Shown here: piece after piece, positions 19,414 to 28,752 of the stretch
Layout of the letters: the number at the start of each line of letters is the position of its first letter
How positions within the stretch are numbered: the stretch's first letter is position 1
Assembly: GCA_020025015.1 (NCBI GenBank)
Contig: JAHHSV010000008.1
Coordinates: forward strand, 1 to 50,599
Reading direction: 5' to 3'
Length of the DNA: 50,599 nt
Source: Anaeroplasmataceae bacterium
GTDB taxonomy: Bacteria; Bacillota_I; Bacilli_A; Acholeplasmatales; Anaeroplasmataceae
Made by a program: the position numbers and the translations under genes
Notes under the pieces: generated by a model
Databases searched by the model: none
The model's input: the letters and a program-made list of their open reading frames with translations, nothing else
Told to the model about the DNA's origin: nothing

Positions 19414-19983
19414 CTATCTACCTTCAATAATACTATGTCTATTATAAAGATTTTCGTAAGTAATTACCTTTACACCATAAATTTCTTTATCATCATAAAC
19501 GAAATTTAACTCACACTGATTAATAAAGCTTATTATTGCTTTGGCATTCGGGTAAATTAATACAATTTTAATTATATCCTTTTTACCTTGTTGTTCTGGA
19601 ATATAATTAATGAAATCCTTTATTTTAGCATCTTGATGCTTTTTTTCGTCGATATGATTTACCATCACCCACTTGGTTTTACTCTCTAAAAATAGTTCTT
19701 TATGCTTGTAGTTAGGTAAAACTCTTATATTATAAATATGGGTTAAGGTTTCATAATAAATATCATATGGTTTTCTTTTAACCCAGCGAAGCTTATAATT
19801 AATTATTTTATTTTCTTTGGTAATTGTTGCTAAAAGCTCTAAAATATTTTTCTTCATTTTTATATGTCGATAATATAAATAAATGAAAAAGCAAATAAAC
19901 AAAACCAATAGACTACTGCCTAAAACAACTAGCAAAATATATATTGGGGTTAAAACCAAAAAATTTAAATGATTAATATTCAT
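19414..19983 (-). CDS. Membrane-anchored protein of unknown function
   Basis: 189 aa that I do not recognise. A strongly hydrophobic helix spans about residues 9-36, then basic residues (RHIKMKK) suggest the C-terminal domain is cytoplasmic. That domain is mixed alpha/beta with a KRKPYDIYYETL segment and KDIIKIVLIYPNAKAI. It lies between plsC and mutS2 in a tight operon. A restriction-endonuclease-like fold is conceivable from the alternating strand pattern, but no clear D..ExK motif is seen. Confidence 0.7.
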   Translation of the reverse strand: MNINHLNFLVLTPIYILLVVLGSSLLVLFICFFIYLYYRHIKMKKNILELLATITKENKIINYKLRWVKRKPYDIYYETLTHIYNIRVLPNYKHKELFLESKTKWVMVNHIDEKKHQDAKIKDFINYIPEQQGKKDIIKIVLIYPNAKAIISFINQCELNFVYDDKEIYGVKVITYENLYNRHSIIEGR

Positions 19984-19993
19984 AGAATACCTC

Positions 19994-20797
19994 CTAAAGA
20001 ATATTATCTGTTACTCCATTATCTATTATATGCATTACCTCTTCGCCTAAGTCAAATGTATTTTTACCCTCATACATTTCCTTAGTTATAGGCTTATGGA
20101 TTAAAACATGAACCTTTGTTCTATGGATTAATGGAGAATGCTTTGAAAGCTGGCTAGAGCCAACAATACTAACAGGAGAAATTGTTGCACCTGGCTTCAT
20201 CGCTAGCTTAAAGCTACCAGCCTTAAAGCCAATCATTGTTTCAATCTCACGAGATTTAATACCACCTTCAGGAAAAATAAGCATATTATAGCCAGATTCT
20301 ACCTGCTTCATAGCTTTAATTAAATCTTTCACACCCTGTCTATCATCACGTCTATTTAAAGGTACAACCTTGAACCAGTCCATAATTGAATGTAATAAAG
20401 GAATTTTATATAAATCATCCTTTGCTACTGCACTCATAATACGCTTATAGACAACATAAAGAATAAGCACATCTAAATCACTCTTATGATTACTATAAAC
20501 AACAAAGGTTTCATTAGGAATATTTTCAAGACCTTCTACCTCAAGCTTGATGTGGAATAAATAGCGAGTTATAAAATCTAAAACTACCCAAGCTAATCGG
20601 TGCTTAAATTTATTGTTGTATGGTAATAATTTAAAAATTAGTAAGATGATAAGAGCTAAAGGAATCAAGGCTAGAATTCCAGTTAAAGCGCCTAAAAACA
20701 AGTATAAAAACCAATACCAAGCGCTACCAAGAGCTAGCAAGCTATAAGCATAGCTCGTTAAACCAAATACTATTAACATGTAAATAATTATTAGCAT
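19994..20797 (-). CDS. plsC: 1-acyl-sn-glycerol-3-phosphate acyltransferase
   Basis: 267-aa membrane enzyme that makes phosphatidic acid. There are N-terminal hydrophobic helices to about residue 60. The catalytic motif is SNHKSDLD (HX4D) and the glycerol-phosphate site is FPEGG followed by FKAGSFKLA. The ATG at 20797 lies 6 nt after AAGGTGGA and overlaps the DHFR stop by 7 nt. Confidence 0.92.
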   Translation of the reverse strand: MLIIIYMLIVFGLTSYAYSLLALGSAWYWFLYLFLGALTGILALIPLALIILLIFKLLPYNNKFKHRLAWVVLDFITRYLFHIKLEVEGLENIPNETFVVYSNHKSDLDVLILYVVYKRIMSAVAKDDLYKIPLLHSIMDWFKVVPLNRRDDRQGVKDLIKAMKQVESGYNMLIFPEGGIKSREIETMIGFKAGSFKLAMKPGATISPVSIVGSSQLSKHSPLIHRTKVHVLIHKPITKEMYEGKNTFDLGEEVMHIIDNGVTDNIL

Positions 20798-21270
20798 TCT
20801 TCCACCTTTTTCTTTAGAACATAATAGTCACATTCTTGACTTTCCCTTTTGCTTTCTAATTCAAACTTAGTAAAGTCAATTGGCTTTAAATATATATTAC
20901 CTATATATTCCCCTTTAACTAGCGTAATATATAGGTAATCTGCATAAGGCATACTTAATTCATAAATTGTTTTGCCGCCGATAACCATTATATCTTCTTT
21001 AATATTTTCTAAAAATGACTTTAAGTCATTTATAATAGTTGCATCCTCTAATTCTATATTGCTTAAAGAAGCAACATAAATTTTTCCATATGGTAAAGGT
21101 CTATTTTTGTAATATCCCTTTAAGCTATAGTAGGTAGCCTCACCCATTAAAACAGTCTTACCCTGTGTTTTTTCTTTAAAATATAAAAGATCTTCCTTAA
21201 TATGCCAAGGAATTAAATTATCCTTGCCTACTAATCGATCCTTTGTCATCGCCCAAATTAAGGAAATCAT
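20791..21270 (-). CDS. folA: Dihydrofolate reductase
   Basis: 159 aa; regenerates tetrahydrofolate consumed by ThyA, whose gene overlaps it by 4 nt. PWHIKEDL supplies the catalytic Asp27 (E. coli numbering is identical here), and VIGGKTIY is the cofactor loop. The usual MGRxT reads MGEAT (residues 42-46), so the arginine that normally contacts the NADPH 2'-phosphate is a glutamate. Confidence 0.93.
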   Translation of the reverse strand: MISLIWAMTKDRLVGKDNLIPWHIKEDLLYFKEKTQGKTVLMGEATYYSLKGYYKNRPLPYGKIYVASLSNIELEDATIINDLKSFLENIKEDIMVIGGKTIYELSMPYADYLYITLVKGEYIGNIYLKPIDFTKFELESKRESQECDYYVLKKKVEEC

Positions 21271-22133
21271 ACTGCAACAGCTCCTTTAATTGCAGGATAT
21301 GAATCATAATCCTCTAATGTAAAGTCCTCATATTTAAAATCAAAAATCGACTTTACATTAGGATTGATTTTCATTTTTGGTAGCTTACGAGGTGTTCTTG
21401 TAAGCTGTAAATTAACCTGATCTAAATGATTTAAATAAATATGTGCATCACCAATTGTATGGACAAATTCACCTAAGCCCAAGCCACAAACCTGAGCAAT
21501 CATCATAGTAAATAAGCTATATGAAGCGATATTAAAAGGAATACCCAAGAAAACATCACCACTTCTTTGATATAGCTGACAGGATAATTTATTGTCACAA
21601 ACGTAAAATTGCATGAATGAATGACATGGTGGTAGGGCCATCTCATCTACCTCTGCTGGATTCCATGCCGAGATAATTAATCGTCTACTGTTTGGATTTG
21701 TTTTAATTTGTTGAATCAGCTTAGTTAACTGATCTACTCCATTAAAATTACGCCATTGCTTGCCATAAACAGGGCCTAGCTCACCCCATTTACGAGCGAA
21801 ATCAACATCCTTTTTGATTTTTTCAGCAAACTCTTCAATTGTTTCGCCTTTATAATCAGGTGAGTCCTTATATTTCGCATATGGCCAATCATTCCATATT
21901 CTTACTCCATTATCACATAAATATTTAATATTTGTATCGCCACTAATAAACCATAATAACTCATGAATTATACTTTTTAGGTGAACCTTTTTAGTTGTCA
22001 ATAATGGAAAGCCTTCATTTAAATCAAAATGCATTTGATAGCCGAAGACTGAAATAGTACCAGTATGAGTTCTATCATCTTTGGTATGTCCATTTTCTAA
22101 AATAAACCTGCATAAGTCTAAATATTGTTTCAT
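21267..22133 (-). CDS. thyA: Thymidylate synthase
   Basis: 288 aa; methylates dUMP with methylene-tetrahydrofolate. The nucleophile is in PPCHSFMQFYV, dUMP contacts are in CQLYQRSGDVFLGIPFNIASY, and GDAHIYLNHLDQV is present. The gene opens the operon, with GGAGG before the ATG. Confidence 0.96.
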   Translation of the reverse strand: MKQYLDLCRFILENGHTKDDRTHTGTISVFGYQMHFDLNEGFPLLTTKKVHLKSIIHELLWFISGDTNIKYLCDNGVRIWNDWPYAKYKDSPDYKGETIEEFAEKIKKDVDFARKWGELGPVYGKQWRNFNGVDQLTKLIQQIKTNPNSRRLIISAWNPAEVDEMALPPCHSFMQFYVCDNKLSCQLYQRSGDVFLGIPFNIASYSLFTMMIAQVCGLGLGEFVHTIGDAHIYLNHLDQVNLQLTRTPRKLPKMKINPNVKSIFDFKYEDFTLEDYDSYPAIKGAVAV

Positions 22134-22147
22134 TTTTTACCTCCAAA

Positions 22148-22183
22148 CAAAAAGCTTTCTACTTAAATTATAAATAGAAAGCT
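22148..22183 (-). terminator. Terminator after the fbp operon
   Basis: On the minus strand, AGCTTTCTA and TAGAAAGCT are separated by 13 nt and followed by TTTTTGTTT. The loop contains TATAAT, so the element may also carry the -10 box of the thyA promoter. Confidence 0.8.
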
Positions 22184-22205
22184 CGTTACTAAAAACTTTC
22201 TTTAA

Positions 22206-23099
22206 TTATCGTCTTATAGATTGAGCCATACGATGGTAAACATGGAATCTACCTTTAATGGCTGTACCATAAGCCATGATGTTTTCGGGGAATGATACGC
22301 CACTAAAGCCAACATCACCAATGTGGTGAATATCAATTCCACAACGCTTGCTAGTTAAAGCGATTGTTCTTAAGGTGTCAACATCAGCACTCTCTTGGCT
22401 AGTACCGATTGAAGCTAAGGCTAAAGCCCCCTTGCTATGGATTAAATTAACAGCTTCACGCATATCCTTCTCTGATACACCGGGTACTGTATTTACAGCA
22501 GGCATTAAAATGATATCAGCTCCAGCATCGATAAACTTAGTAATTAAATCTAAATCAAAAGTCTTTTCCTTAACACCAGCCCCATGCATCTTACCAGCAA
22601 TGATTAACCCATTAAAATGCTCACGGCAAACTTTAATAGCATCTAAAATACATTGATTAGAAACACCAACACCTGGATTACCTGTTAAGCAAATATAATC
22701 TAATCCCAATTTTTCGGCCGCCTCAAAAGATTCAACTGTAGCCTGACGTCCCTTATTAATTGAAATTCTATCCTCAAGCATAGCTCTATTCATATCAACT
22801 GGCTCTAGATTACAACCAACTGGAATACCAATATATGACTTTAAAAGCTTGACTGGATTTTTAACCTTTGGTAAGCCTACAATTGTAGGATATAATGTAT
22901 CAAAAAAGTTTAATAATACCATATCAGCTCCGCTAGCCTTAGCTACCTCAGGATTAGAAATATCTCTTAAAACTGTATCATAAGCAACGATGGTTTCAGA
23001 CATAATGCAACGTCCTTCAGAAGCAACTATAGCTTGTTTTAAATCCTCTCTTGTCATTTTTGCAACATCACTTGCTGCGGCACTGATTAATCTTTTCAT
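22206..23099 (-). CDS. TIM-barrel protein, phosphonomutase-like (DUF7916-type)
   Basis: 297 aa. Repeating beta-alpha units (GADMVLLNFFD, LDYICLTGNPG, GLIIAGKMHG, GADIILMPAVNTVPG, GALALASIGTSQE) indicate a TIM barrel. Conserved acidic and glycine loops resemble the PEP phosphonomutase/aldolase type. Homologues are often annotated as DUF7916 or, misleadingly, as dehalogenase-like. It follows fbp by 26 nt and ends at a strong terminator, so the pair is one operon. The link to fructose-bisphosphatase and the frequent PTS context known for this family suggest a role with sugar phosphates. The reaction is unknown. Confidence 0.7.
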   Translation of the reverse strand: MKRLISAAASDVAKMTREDLKQAIVASEGRCIMSETIVAYDTVLRDISNPEVAKASGADMVLLNFFDTLYPTIVGLPKVKNPVKLLKSYIGIPVGCNLEPVDMNRAMLEDRISINKGRQATVESFEAAEKLGLDYICLTGNPGVGVSNQCILDAIKVCREHFNGLIIAGKMHGAGVKEKTFDLDLITKFIDAGADIILMPAVNTVPGVSEKDMREAVNLIHSKGALALASIGTSQESADVDTLRTIALTSKRCGIDIHHIGDVGFSGVSFPENIMAYGTAIKGRFHVYHRMAQSIRR

Positions 23100-23125
23100 G
23101 CTCTTTTTCTCCTCTTTTTTGAATT

Positions 23126-24988
23126 TTAATATGTATTTAAGGCCATTTTTAAGACCTTAACAGTTTCCTCAATATTTTTACCATTATCGGTATCGCGAAC
23201 ATGAATACGAGTTTCTGAAGTTTCAATAATTGTTGAATCAGAAATAATATCCTTGTTCTCAGTCACTACCTCTTCCTTAGATGAAAATTCACTATGTGCC
23301 TTCATTCTTAAACCATGAGAATTAGCAATTAAGGTGTAGCCTGCAATACCAGTTTTTTCATGGTAGGCCTTACAAAAGCCACCATCAATGATGATTAGCT
23401 TACCATCTGCCATAATAGGCTTTTCACCATTTTTAACCTTAACTGGTAAATGTCCATTTATAATATGACCATGCGCTGGGTCTACTCCAAATTCCTTCAT
23501 AATCATATCGCAAACCTCAACGCTATTTCTAAATTCATAATATGGGTTACGAGGCTCAGCCTTTAGGCTCTTATCCTTTAAAAAATATATTTCAAAGGTC
23601 TTATAAATACGGCCTGTAAAAGGTGAATCATAGCCACCCCACAAATAATACATATAGTCTCTTTCTTTTTCAGAAGGCTGACCATAGTAATTTTTTCTAA
23701 TTAATTCATCGATAGCATCAAAGTAAGCCTTACCTGATAATTTTTGGCCAAGCATATCTACCTTTTTAAATTTACCACCCTCTGTTACAGGAATACAACC
23801 ATGATAAATTAAATTACCATTAAATTTCTTATAAACACAGCCCTTATCGATAATAAATTTAATATGTGATTGTAAGCGAATGCTTGTCTTAAAATCTTCA
23901 CATAGGCGGTTAATTAATTTTTGCTCCTCTGGTGTTATTTCATATGGGTCTAAAGGATTAATTCCCTTAATGTTTGCATCCTTTAAATCATATTCCTTAC
24001 CATTTAAAACATAAACCTTCTTTTCAAAATCAATATTATTTAAAACTAATCTTTCATTTAAACCAAATTCAGGGTTACGTTTAATAATATTACCCTCTAG
24101 CTTTAATAAAAGAATCAAGGTTGTTTTAACAATATCCGTTAGATTCTTTCGATTTCCATATAAGCTGTTAGTATAGTTTATTAGCTTACGAATACTAATA
24201 CCATAGGAATTTTCAATTAAATGTAGGTTGCTATACTTTAGGTTATTGTATAATGCTGTGAAAACACAAACAGGAATACCACAGGCAGCACCAATCCATA
24301 GAACATCGTGATTTCCCCACTCAATATCAACTGCATGGTGAGTCATTAGTAAATCAACAATTTTATCAGGATCAGCTCCTCTATCATAGATATCTCCAGC
24401 TAAATGTAGGTAATCTACTGCTAGATTTTTAATTAAACGAGTTAATTCTAAAACAATACTATCAGCAGCGCCAACATCTAAAATAGCATGTAAAATGTTA
24501 TCATAGTATTTTTTAATATTTGTCTCAACATTGTCCTTACTATGTAATAATTCATCAATGATATATCTAAAATGGGGATTTATTGCTTTTTTTACCTTAG
24601 ATTTAGTGTATTTCGAAGAAATAAAGGAAGTCAAATTAACTAAGTTTGTTATAGTTTGTAAATACCATTCATTGTTAACGCGATTTTGGCTTTTTAAAAG
24701 CTTAAGCTTTTCTTCCGGATAATAAATTAGTGAACAAAAATTATCTTTAGCACTTTCTGGCATATCAGGAAAAATCAAATCGATTTTTTCACGAATGACC
24801 CCACTACAATTATTAACCATATGTTTGAAGGCCTCATACTCACCGTGAATATCACTCATGAAGTGCTCAGTGCCCTTAGGAAGAGCTAAAATTGCCTCTA
24901 GGTTTATAATTTCAGTTTGTAAGGCTTCCTTGGTAGGATAGTCTTTTTTTATAAGCTCTATAAATTTATTACAGCAAATATTATCCAT
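23126..24988 (-). CDS. fbp: Fructose-1,6-bisphosphatase class III
   Basis: 620-aa Mn2+-dependent gluconeogenic phosphatase of the Bacillota type. Metallophosphatase motifs are FMSDIHGEYE, GDIYDRGADPD and WGNHDVLWIGA, with further metal ligands in HGHIINGH. Length fits the Fbp-III family (about 640 aa). An extended -10 promoter lies 18 nt upstream of the start. Confidence 0.96.
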   Translation of the reverse strand: MDNICCNKFIELIKKDYPTKEALQTEIINLEAILALPKGTEHFMSDIHGEYEAFKHMVNNCSGVIREKIDLIFPDMPESAKDNFCSLIYYPEEKLKLLKSQNRVNNEWYLQTITNLVNLTSFISSKYTKSKVKKAINPHFRYIIDELLHSKDNVETNIKKYYDNILHAILDVGAADSIVLELTRLIKNLAVDYLHLAGDIYDRGADPDKIVDLLMTHHAVDIEWGNHDVLWIGAACGIPVCVFTALYNNLKYSNLHLIENSYGISIRKLINYTNSLYGNRKNLTDIVKTTLILLLKLEGNIIKRNPEFGLNERLVLNNIDFEKKVYVLNGKEYDLKDANIKGINPLDPYEITPEEQKLINRLCEDFKTSIRLQSHIKFIIDKGCVYKKFNGNLIYHGCIPVTEGGKFKKVDMLGQKLSGKAYFDAIDELIRKNYYGQPSEKERDYMYYLWGGYDSPFTGRIYKTFEIYFLKDKSLKAEPRNPYYEFRNSVEVCDMIMKEFGVDPAHGHIINGHLPVKVKNGEKPIMADGKLIIIDGGFCKAYHEKTGIAGYTLIANSHGLRMKAHSEFSSKEEVVTENKDIISDSTIIETSETRIHVRDTDNGKNIEETVKVLKMALNTY

Positions 24989-25005
24989 AATTAATCACCC
25001 AATTA

Positions 25006-25014
25006 ATTATACCA
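25006..25014 (-). promoter_or_regulatory. Extended -10 promoter of fbp
   Basis: Minus strand TGGTATAAT: a consensus -10 with the extended TGn. The -35 is poor (TTTTAA). Confidence 0.65.
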
Positions 25015-25045
25015 AAAAACCATAAAAATTAAAAGTTTAGCACAC

Positions 25046-25074
25046 AAAAAAAGTAGATAATATGCTTATCTACT
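25046..25074 (-). terminator. Terminator of brnQ
   Basis: On the minus strand, AGTAGATAA and TTATCTACT form a 9-bp stem with a 5-nt loop and a run of seven T residues. The brnQ stop lies in the stem. Confidence 0.88.
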
Positions 25075-26413
25075 CGTTAAGTTCTATTAAATCTTCCGGT
25101 TTACTCTTTTTCTTAAACAATAAACCTAAAATTATGCTAATTATAATCGCAATAGCAGCAATAATTACCCAACCAAAGCCAATTTTGTAGCCCCATAAAT
25201 AGCTCATTCCCTCATGGAAGCCGCCTGTTTTAAAGCCTAAGGATTGATCAATCGCAAACATAATACTAATTACGCCTGTTGAGAAGATAGTTATAGGATA
25301 TATAAATTTATTGTCCTTATATAAGAAATCAAAGGTTCCCAATAATATTAAAACAATACTCATAGGATAAATAGCATTTAAAACAGGAATTGAAATCTCA
25401 AGGATTTGATTTAAGCCTAAATTACAAATACCAAATGAGCCTAGGGTAATAATTAAAACCCACCATTTATAATGAACCTTCGGTAGCTTTTCTTGAAAAA
25501 AATTACTAATTGAGGTGATTAGGCCAACACAGGTTGTCAAGCAAGCTAAGGTGAAAACCAAAGCGATAAAAATCGCACCAAAATCTCCAAATAATGAATG
25601 AGTAACACCACGTAAAATAACCGCTCCATTGTCACAGCCCTGATAAATACCAGCTGTTTTTGAGCCAATAAATGCTAGCATTATATAAATAATCGATAAA
25701 ATAATACCCGCAAAAATACCAGTTGTAATAGTATAATTAACAATCTTCCTATTTTCTCTTATCCCCATACCAACCAAGGTATTAGAAATAACTAAACCAA
25801 AGTTCAAGGCTGCAATAGTATCCATTGTTTGATATCCATCATTAAAGCCTTGAAAAAATGTATGAGTTTCATAAATTGGCGTAGGTAAGGTCATAACAGA
25901 TTCGCCTTTAATCAAAAAGCTTATGAATAAGGTTACTAAAAGAATTAATAACGATGGAGTTAAAATTGTACCTATTCTGCTAACTAACTTTTTAGGATTT
26001 AAGGATAGCCATAGAGCAATTGCAAAAAAGATTGCAGAATATAAAAGCATAAATAGCTTAGGATTTAAATCCTCACTCAAATAAGGCTGAATAGCCATTT
26101 CAAAAGGCACAGATGCAGCACGTGGAATGCCAAGACCTGGTCCAATTGATAATAAAATTACAAAGGTAAATATTGGAGCAAAGTATTTATTGACCTTGCT
26201 AGAAAGCTTTTCTAAGCCATTAAATTTCGCAATAATTATAACACCAAGGACTGGTAAAAATACTGCTGTCACCAAAAAGCCAAACAAGGCTAGCGGCATA
26301 TTTTCTGCAGCATTAGCGCCTAAAAATGGTGGAAAAATTAAGTTTCCCGCTCCAAAGAATAATGAAAAAAGCATGAAGCCAATTAAAAATAATTGTCGCT
26401 TATTTAGCCTCAT
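25070..26413 (-). CDS. brnQ: Branched-chain amino acid transport protein BrnQ
   Basis: 447-aa integral membrane cation symporter for Leu, Ile and Val, with about 12 hydrophobic helices. SLFFGAGNLIFPPFLG near the N-terminus is the family signature. It has its own promoter and terminator. In this window it could feed the amino-acid-fermenting dehydratase route, but that is inference. Confidence 0.93.
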   Translation of the reverse strand: MRLNKRQLFLIGFMLFSLFFGAGNLIFPPFLGANAAENMPLALFGFLVTAVFLPVLGVIIIAKFNGLEKLSSKVNKYFAPIFTFVILLSIGPGLGIPRAASVPFEMAIQPYLSEDLNPKLFMLLYSAIFFAIALWLSLNPKKLVSRIGTILTPSLLILLVTLFISFLIKGESVMTLPTPIYETHTFFQGFNDGYQTMDTIAALNFGLVISNTLVGMGIRENRKIVNYTITTGIFAGIILSIIYIMLAFIGSKTAGIYQGCDNGAVILRGVTHSLFGDFGAIFIALVFTLACLTTCVGLITSISNFFQEKLPKVHYKWWVLIITLGSFGICNLGLNQILEISIPVLNAIYPMSIVLILLGTFDFLYKDNKFIYPITIFSTGVISIMFAIDQSLGFKTGGFHEGMSYLWGYKIGFGWVIIAAIAIIISIILGLLFKKKSKPEDLIELNE

Positions 26414-26446
26414 ATTATCACCCCTTAAAAAATAAGTATTTAGATA

Positions 26447-26475
26447 ATTTTATCACGATGATATGATTATTACAA
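26447..26475 (-). promoter_or_regulatory. Sigma-A promoter of brnQ
   Basis: Minus strand TTGTAA, 17 nt, TAAAAT. Good spacing and match, 34 nt upstream of the start codon. Confidence 0.75.
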
Positions 26476-26503
26476 CATAAAAAAGCTAACCAATTTTTGT
26501 ATG

Positions 26504-26533
26504 AAAAAAGAGCTAACCAATTTGATTAGCTCT
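26504..26533 (-). terminator. Terminator of the enoate-reductase-like gene
   Basis: On the minus strand, AGAGCTAA and TTAGCTCT with a 9-nt loop are followed by TTTTTT. A second imperfect copy of the distal half (AGCTAACCAATTT) lies at 26482-26494, which looks like a local duplication. Confidence 0.88.
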
Positions 26534-26542
26534 AATTATTAG

Positions 26543-28678
26543 CTAAATTTTCATTGCAACGTCCCAAGCACGCCAAATAACTGTACGTAGGTTACCAACC
26601 TTGTCAGCATCACCAACAAAGTGTAATGTACCATAGTCACCCTTTAAAATCTTGCCCGGTCTCTTATGCTTTGCTTTAGCCTTAGCTAAGCCAGCTTGTA
26701 ATTTAGCCTTTAATTGTTCATTTAATAATGGGTTAGGTCTATAACCAATTGATACGATAGTAGTATCAGCTGTAATCTTATCTTCCTTACCATCATTACC
26801 TCGAACGATTACGCCATCCTCTTCGATTGCAACAACTTGAGTCTCTAAACGAATATCGGCGCCCATGTAAGGTAAAGCTTCTCTTAAGTATGAAGAGTTC
26901 GCTAAACATACACCCTTAGCACCAACTAAGTCATTTTGCATCTCAATTACAGCAACCTTCTTGCCTTGTAATAATAAATCTAAGGCGATTTCACAGCCTG
27001 TTAAACCACCACCAATGATAGCAACCTTGTCACCAGCTTTAGATTTATCTGATAGGTATTCACAAGCTTCAATAGCATGATCTACGCCCTTAATAGGTGG
27101 GATATTTGCAGTTGAACCTGTAGCAACGATAATTTCGTCAGCCTTTAATTCATTGTATGATTTAACCTCATGGTTGAATTCAACATTGATTCCTAAATCC
27201 TTAATTTGCTTTGCATACCACTTTAATAATGCTCTATCAGCAGTCTTGAATGATGGTGCAGCAGCCTCATTGAAAATACCACCTAAACGGTCAGATTTTT
27301 CATAAATTGTAACCTTATGTCCACGCTTTGTTAAAACAATAGCAGCTTCCATACCACCAATACCAGCACCAACAATGGCAACATTCTTAGGGCTTGTCGT
27401 CGGTACAATCTTATATTTACGAGTTTGCATTGTGCGAGGATTAATTGCACAACGAGCCATACCCATAGTATCCTTTAAGTCTTGGTCATTACCAATTCCC
27501 TTATGGTGACCCATATTGAAGCATCCATTATGGCAATGGATACATGGTCTAATGTCATCCATACGGTCTTCCATTAGCTTAGTTACCCATTCAGGGTCAG
27601 CTAAGAATTGACGTGCAACACCCATACCATCAATTTCATTATTTGCGATTGCTTCAGCAGCAACATCTGGTGTCATCTTACCAGCACAAACAACTGGAAT
27701 ATCAACGAATTTCTTAATGTGTGCAACATCGTCTAGGTTACAGTTTTCAGGCATATATCCTGGTGGGTGAGCCCAATACCACGCATCATATGTTCCGTTA
27801 TCACAGTTTAACATATCATAGCCAGCATCCTGTAAGTACTTTGCAGCACGCTCTGACTCTTCCATGTCACGACCAACCTCAACATATTCTTCACCAGGTA
27901 GAGCACCCATACGGAAGCCCTTAGTCTTAGATACTACTGAATATCTTAGTGAAACTGGGTAGTCCTCTCCACATTCTTTTTTAATAGCCTTAACTATTTC
28001 TACTGGTAAACGATATCTATTTTCAAAAGAACCACCATATTGGTCAGTTCTTTGGTTGGTATACTTCATTGTAAATTGGTCTAATAAATAGCCCTCATGT
28101 ACAGCATGAACCTCTATACCATCAACACCAGCATCCTTACATAGTTTTGCAGTTTTAGCAAAGGCATAAATCATATCATCGATTTCTTCTAATGTCATTT
28201 GTCTAGTCTTAATTTCATCAGACCAACGGTTAGGGTTAGGTGATGATGAAGCACATAAATAATCAACATCCATAAAAGGCTTTGCTAATACCTTAAGTAC
28301 TTTATTAGTAGCAATTTTTTCCATTAACTCAGATACAGCCATTGAACGACCGAAGCCTGCAGTCAATTGAACAAACATCTTACTACCAGTTTTATGGAAT
28401 TCATCCATAAATACTTTTAACTTTCTAAATTTACCTTCACCCTTATATAACCATTGTCCCATAAATGGATTTTTTATAGGGGCAATACCCGGTAAAATTA
28501 GACCAACATTATTTTTAGCTCTCTCTAATAAGAAATTAGCGGCTTCCTCATCGAAGTGGTTTGGCTCCATCCATCCAAAGATTGAAGTGCCACCCATAGA
28601 AGTCTGAACAATTCTATTTTTAATTTCGCAATCTCTTATTTTCCAAGGGGTAAATAATGGCTCATATTTCTTGTTCAT
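26543..28678 (-). CDS. NADH:flavin oxidoreductase / enoate reductase (2,4-dienoyl-CoA reductase family)
   Basis: 711 aa. An N-terminal FMN TIM barrel (old yellow enzyme) has HAVHEGYLLDQF catalytic histidines and TDQYGGSFENRYR. A cysteine cluster CIHCHNGC plus a later Cys in MARCAINP binds 4Fe-4S. A C-terminal FAD/NAD(P) domain has GAGIGGMEAA and GGGLTGCEIA. This is the architecture of FadH, FldZ (cinnamate reductase) and BaiCD/BaiH, which reduce C=C bonds of enoates. A cre-like site lies over its promoter. Together with the dehydratase operon 6 kb away it could complete a reductive amino-acid fermentation branch. The substrate is not readable from the sequence. Confidence 0.85.
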   Translation of the reverse strand: MNKKYEPLFTPWKIRDCEIKNRIVQTSMGGTSIFGWMEPNHFDEEAANFLLERAKNNVGLILPGIAPIKNPFMGQWLYKGEGKFRKLKVFMDEFHKTGSKMFVQLTAGFGRSMAVSELMEKIATNKVLKVLAKPFMDVDYLCASSSPNPNRWSDEIKTRQMTLEEIDDMIYAFAKTAKLCKDAGVDGIEVHAVHEGYLLDQFTMKYTNQRTDQYGGSFENRYRLPVEIVKAIKKECGEDYPVSLRYSVVSKTKGFRMGALPGEEYVEVGRDMEESERAAKYLQDAGYDMLNCDNGTYDAWYWAHPPGYMPENCNLDDVAHIKKFVDIPVVCAGKMTPDVAAEAIANNEIDGMGVARQFLADPEWVTKLMEDRMDDIRPCIHCHNGCFNMGHHKGIGNDQDLKDTMGMARCAINPRTMQTRKYKIVPTTSPKNVAIVGAGIGGMEAAIVLTKRGHKVTIYEKSDRLGGIFNEAAAPSFKTADRALLKWYAKQIKDLGINVEFNHEVKSYNELKADEIIVATGSTANIPPIKGVDHAIEACEYLSDKSKAGDKVAIIGGGLTGCEIALDLLLQGKKVAVIEMQNDLVGAKGVCLANSSYLREALPYMGADIRLETQVVAIEEDGVIVRGNDGKEDKITADTTIVSIGYRPNPLLNEQLKAKLQAGLAKAKAKHKRPGKILKGDYGTLHFVGDADKVGNLRTVIWRAWDVAMKI

Positions 28679-28714
28679 TTTTCCAAGTAACCTTTCTATA
28701 AATTTTCATTTAGT

Positions 28715-28723
28715 ATTATAGCA
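28715..28723 (-). promoter_or_regulatory. Extended -10 promoter of the enoate-reductase-like gene
   Basis: Minus strand TGCTATAAT: a consensus -10 with TGn extension. The -35 position (28738-28743) is poor and coincides with the cre-like site, which suggests control by a bound regulator. Confidence 0.65.
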
Positions 28724-28738
28724 TTTTAGCGATAATTT

Positions 28739-28752
28739 TAAAAGTGCTTTTA
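28739..28752. promoter_or_regulatory. Cre-like operator site A (TAAAAGTGCTTTTA)
   Basis: A 14-bp near-palindrome over the -35 of the flavoenzyme gene. The same site recurs at 38440 and 39706 with changes only at positions 7 and 12. Related to the CcpA cre consensus but not identical to it. Confidence 0.55.

Noticed and set aside
22348..22656. Antisense ORF of 102 aa inside the TIM-barrel gene
   Set aside because: Shadow of a clear coding frame; no ribosome binding site or family features. The same applies to antisense ORFs in 30356-30736, 35841-36053, 36527-36724 and 37162-37371.
26543..28678. Bile-acid enzyme BaiCD/BaiH
   Set aside because: Same architecture, but no other bai gene is present; enoate reductase of unknown substrate is the safer call.
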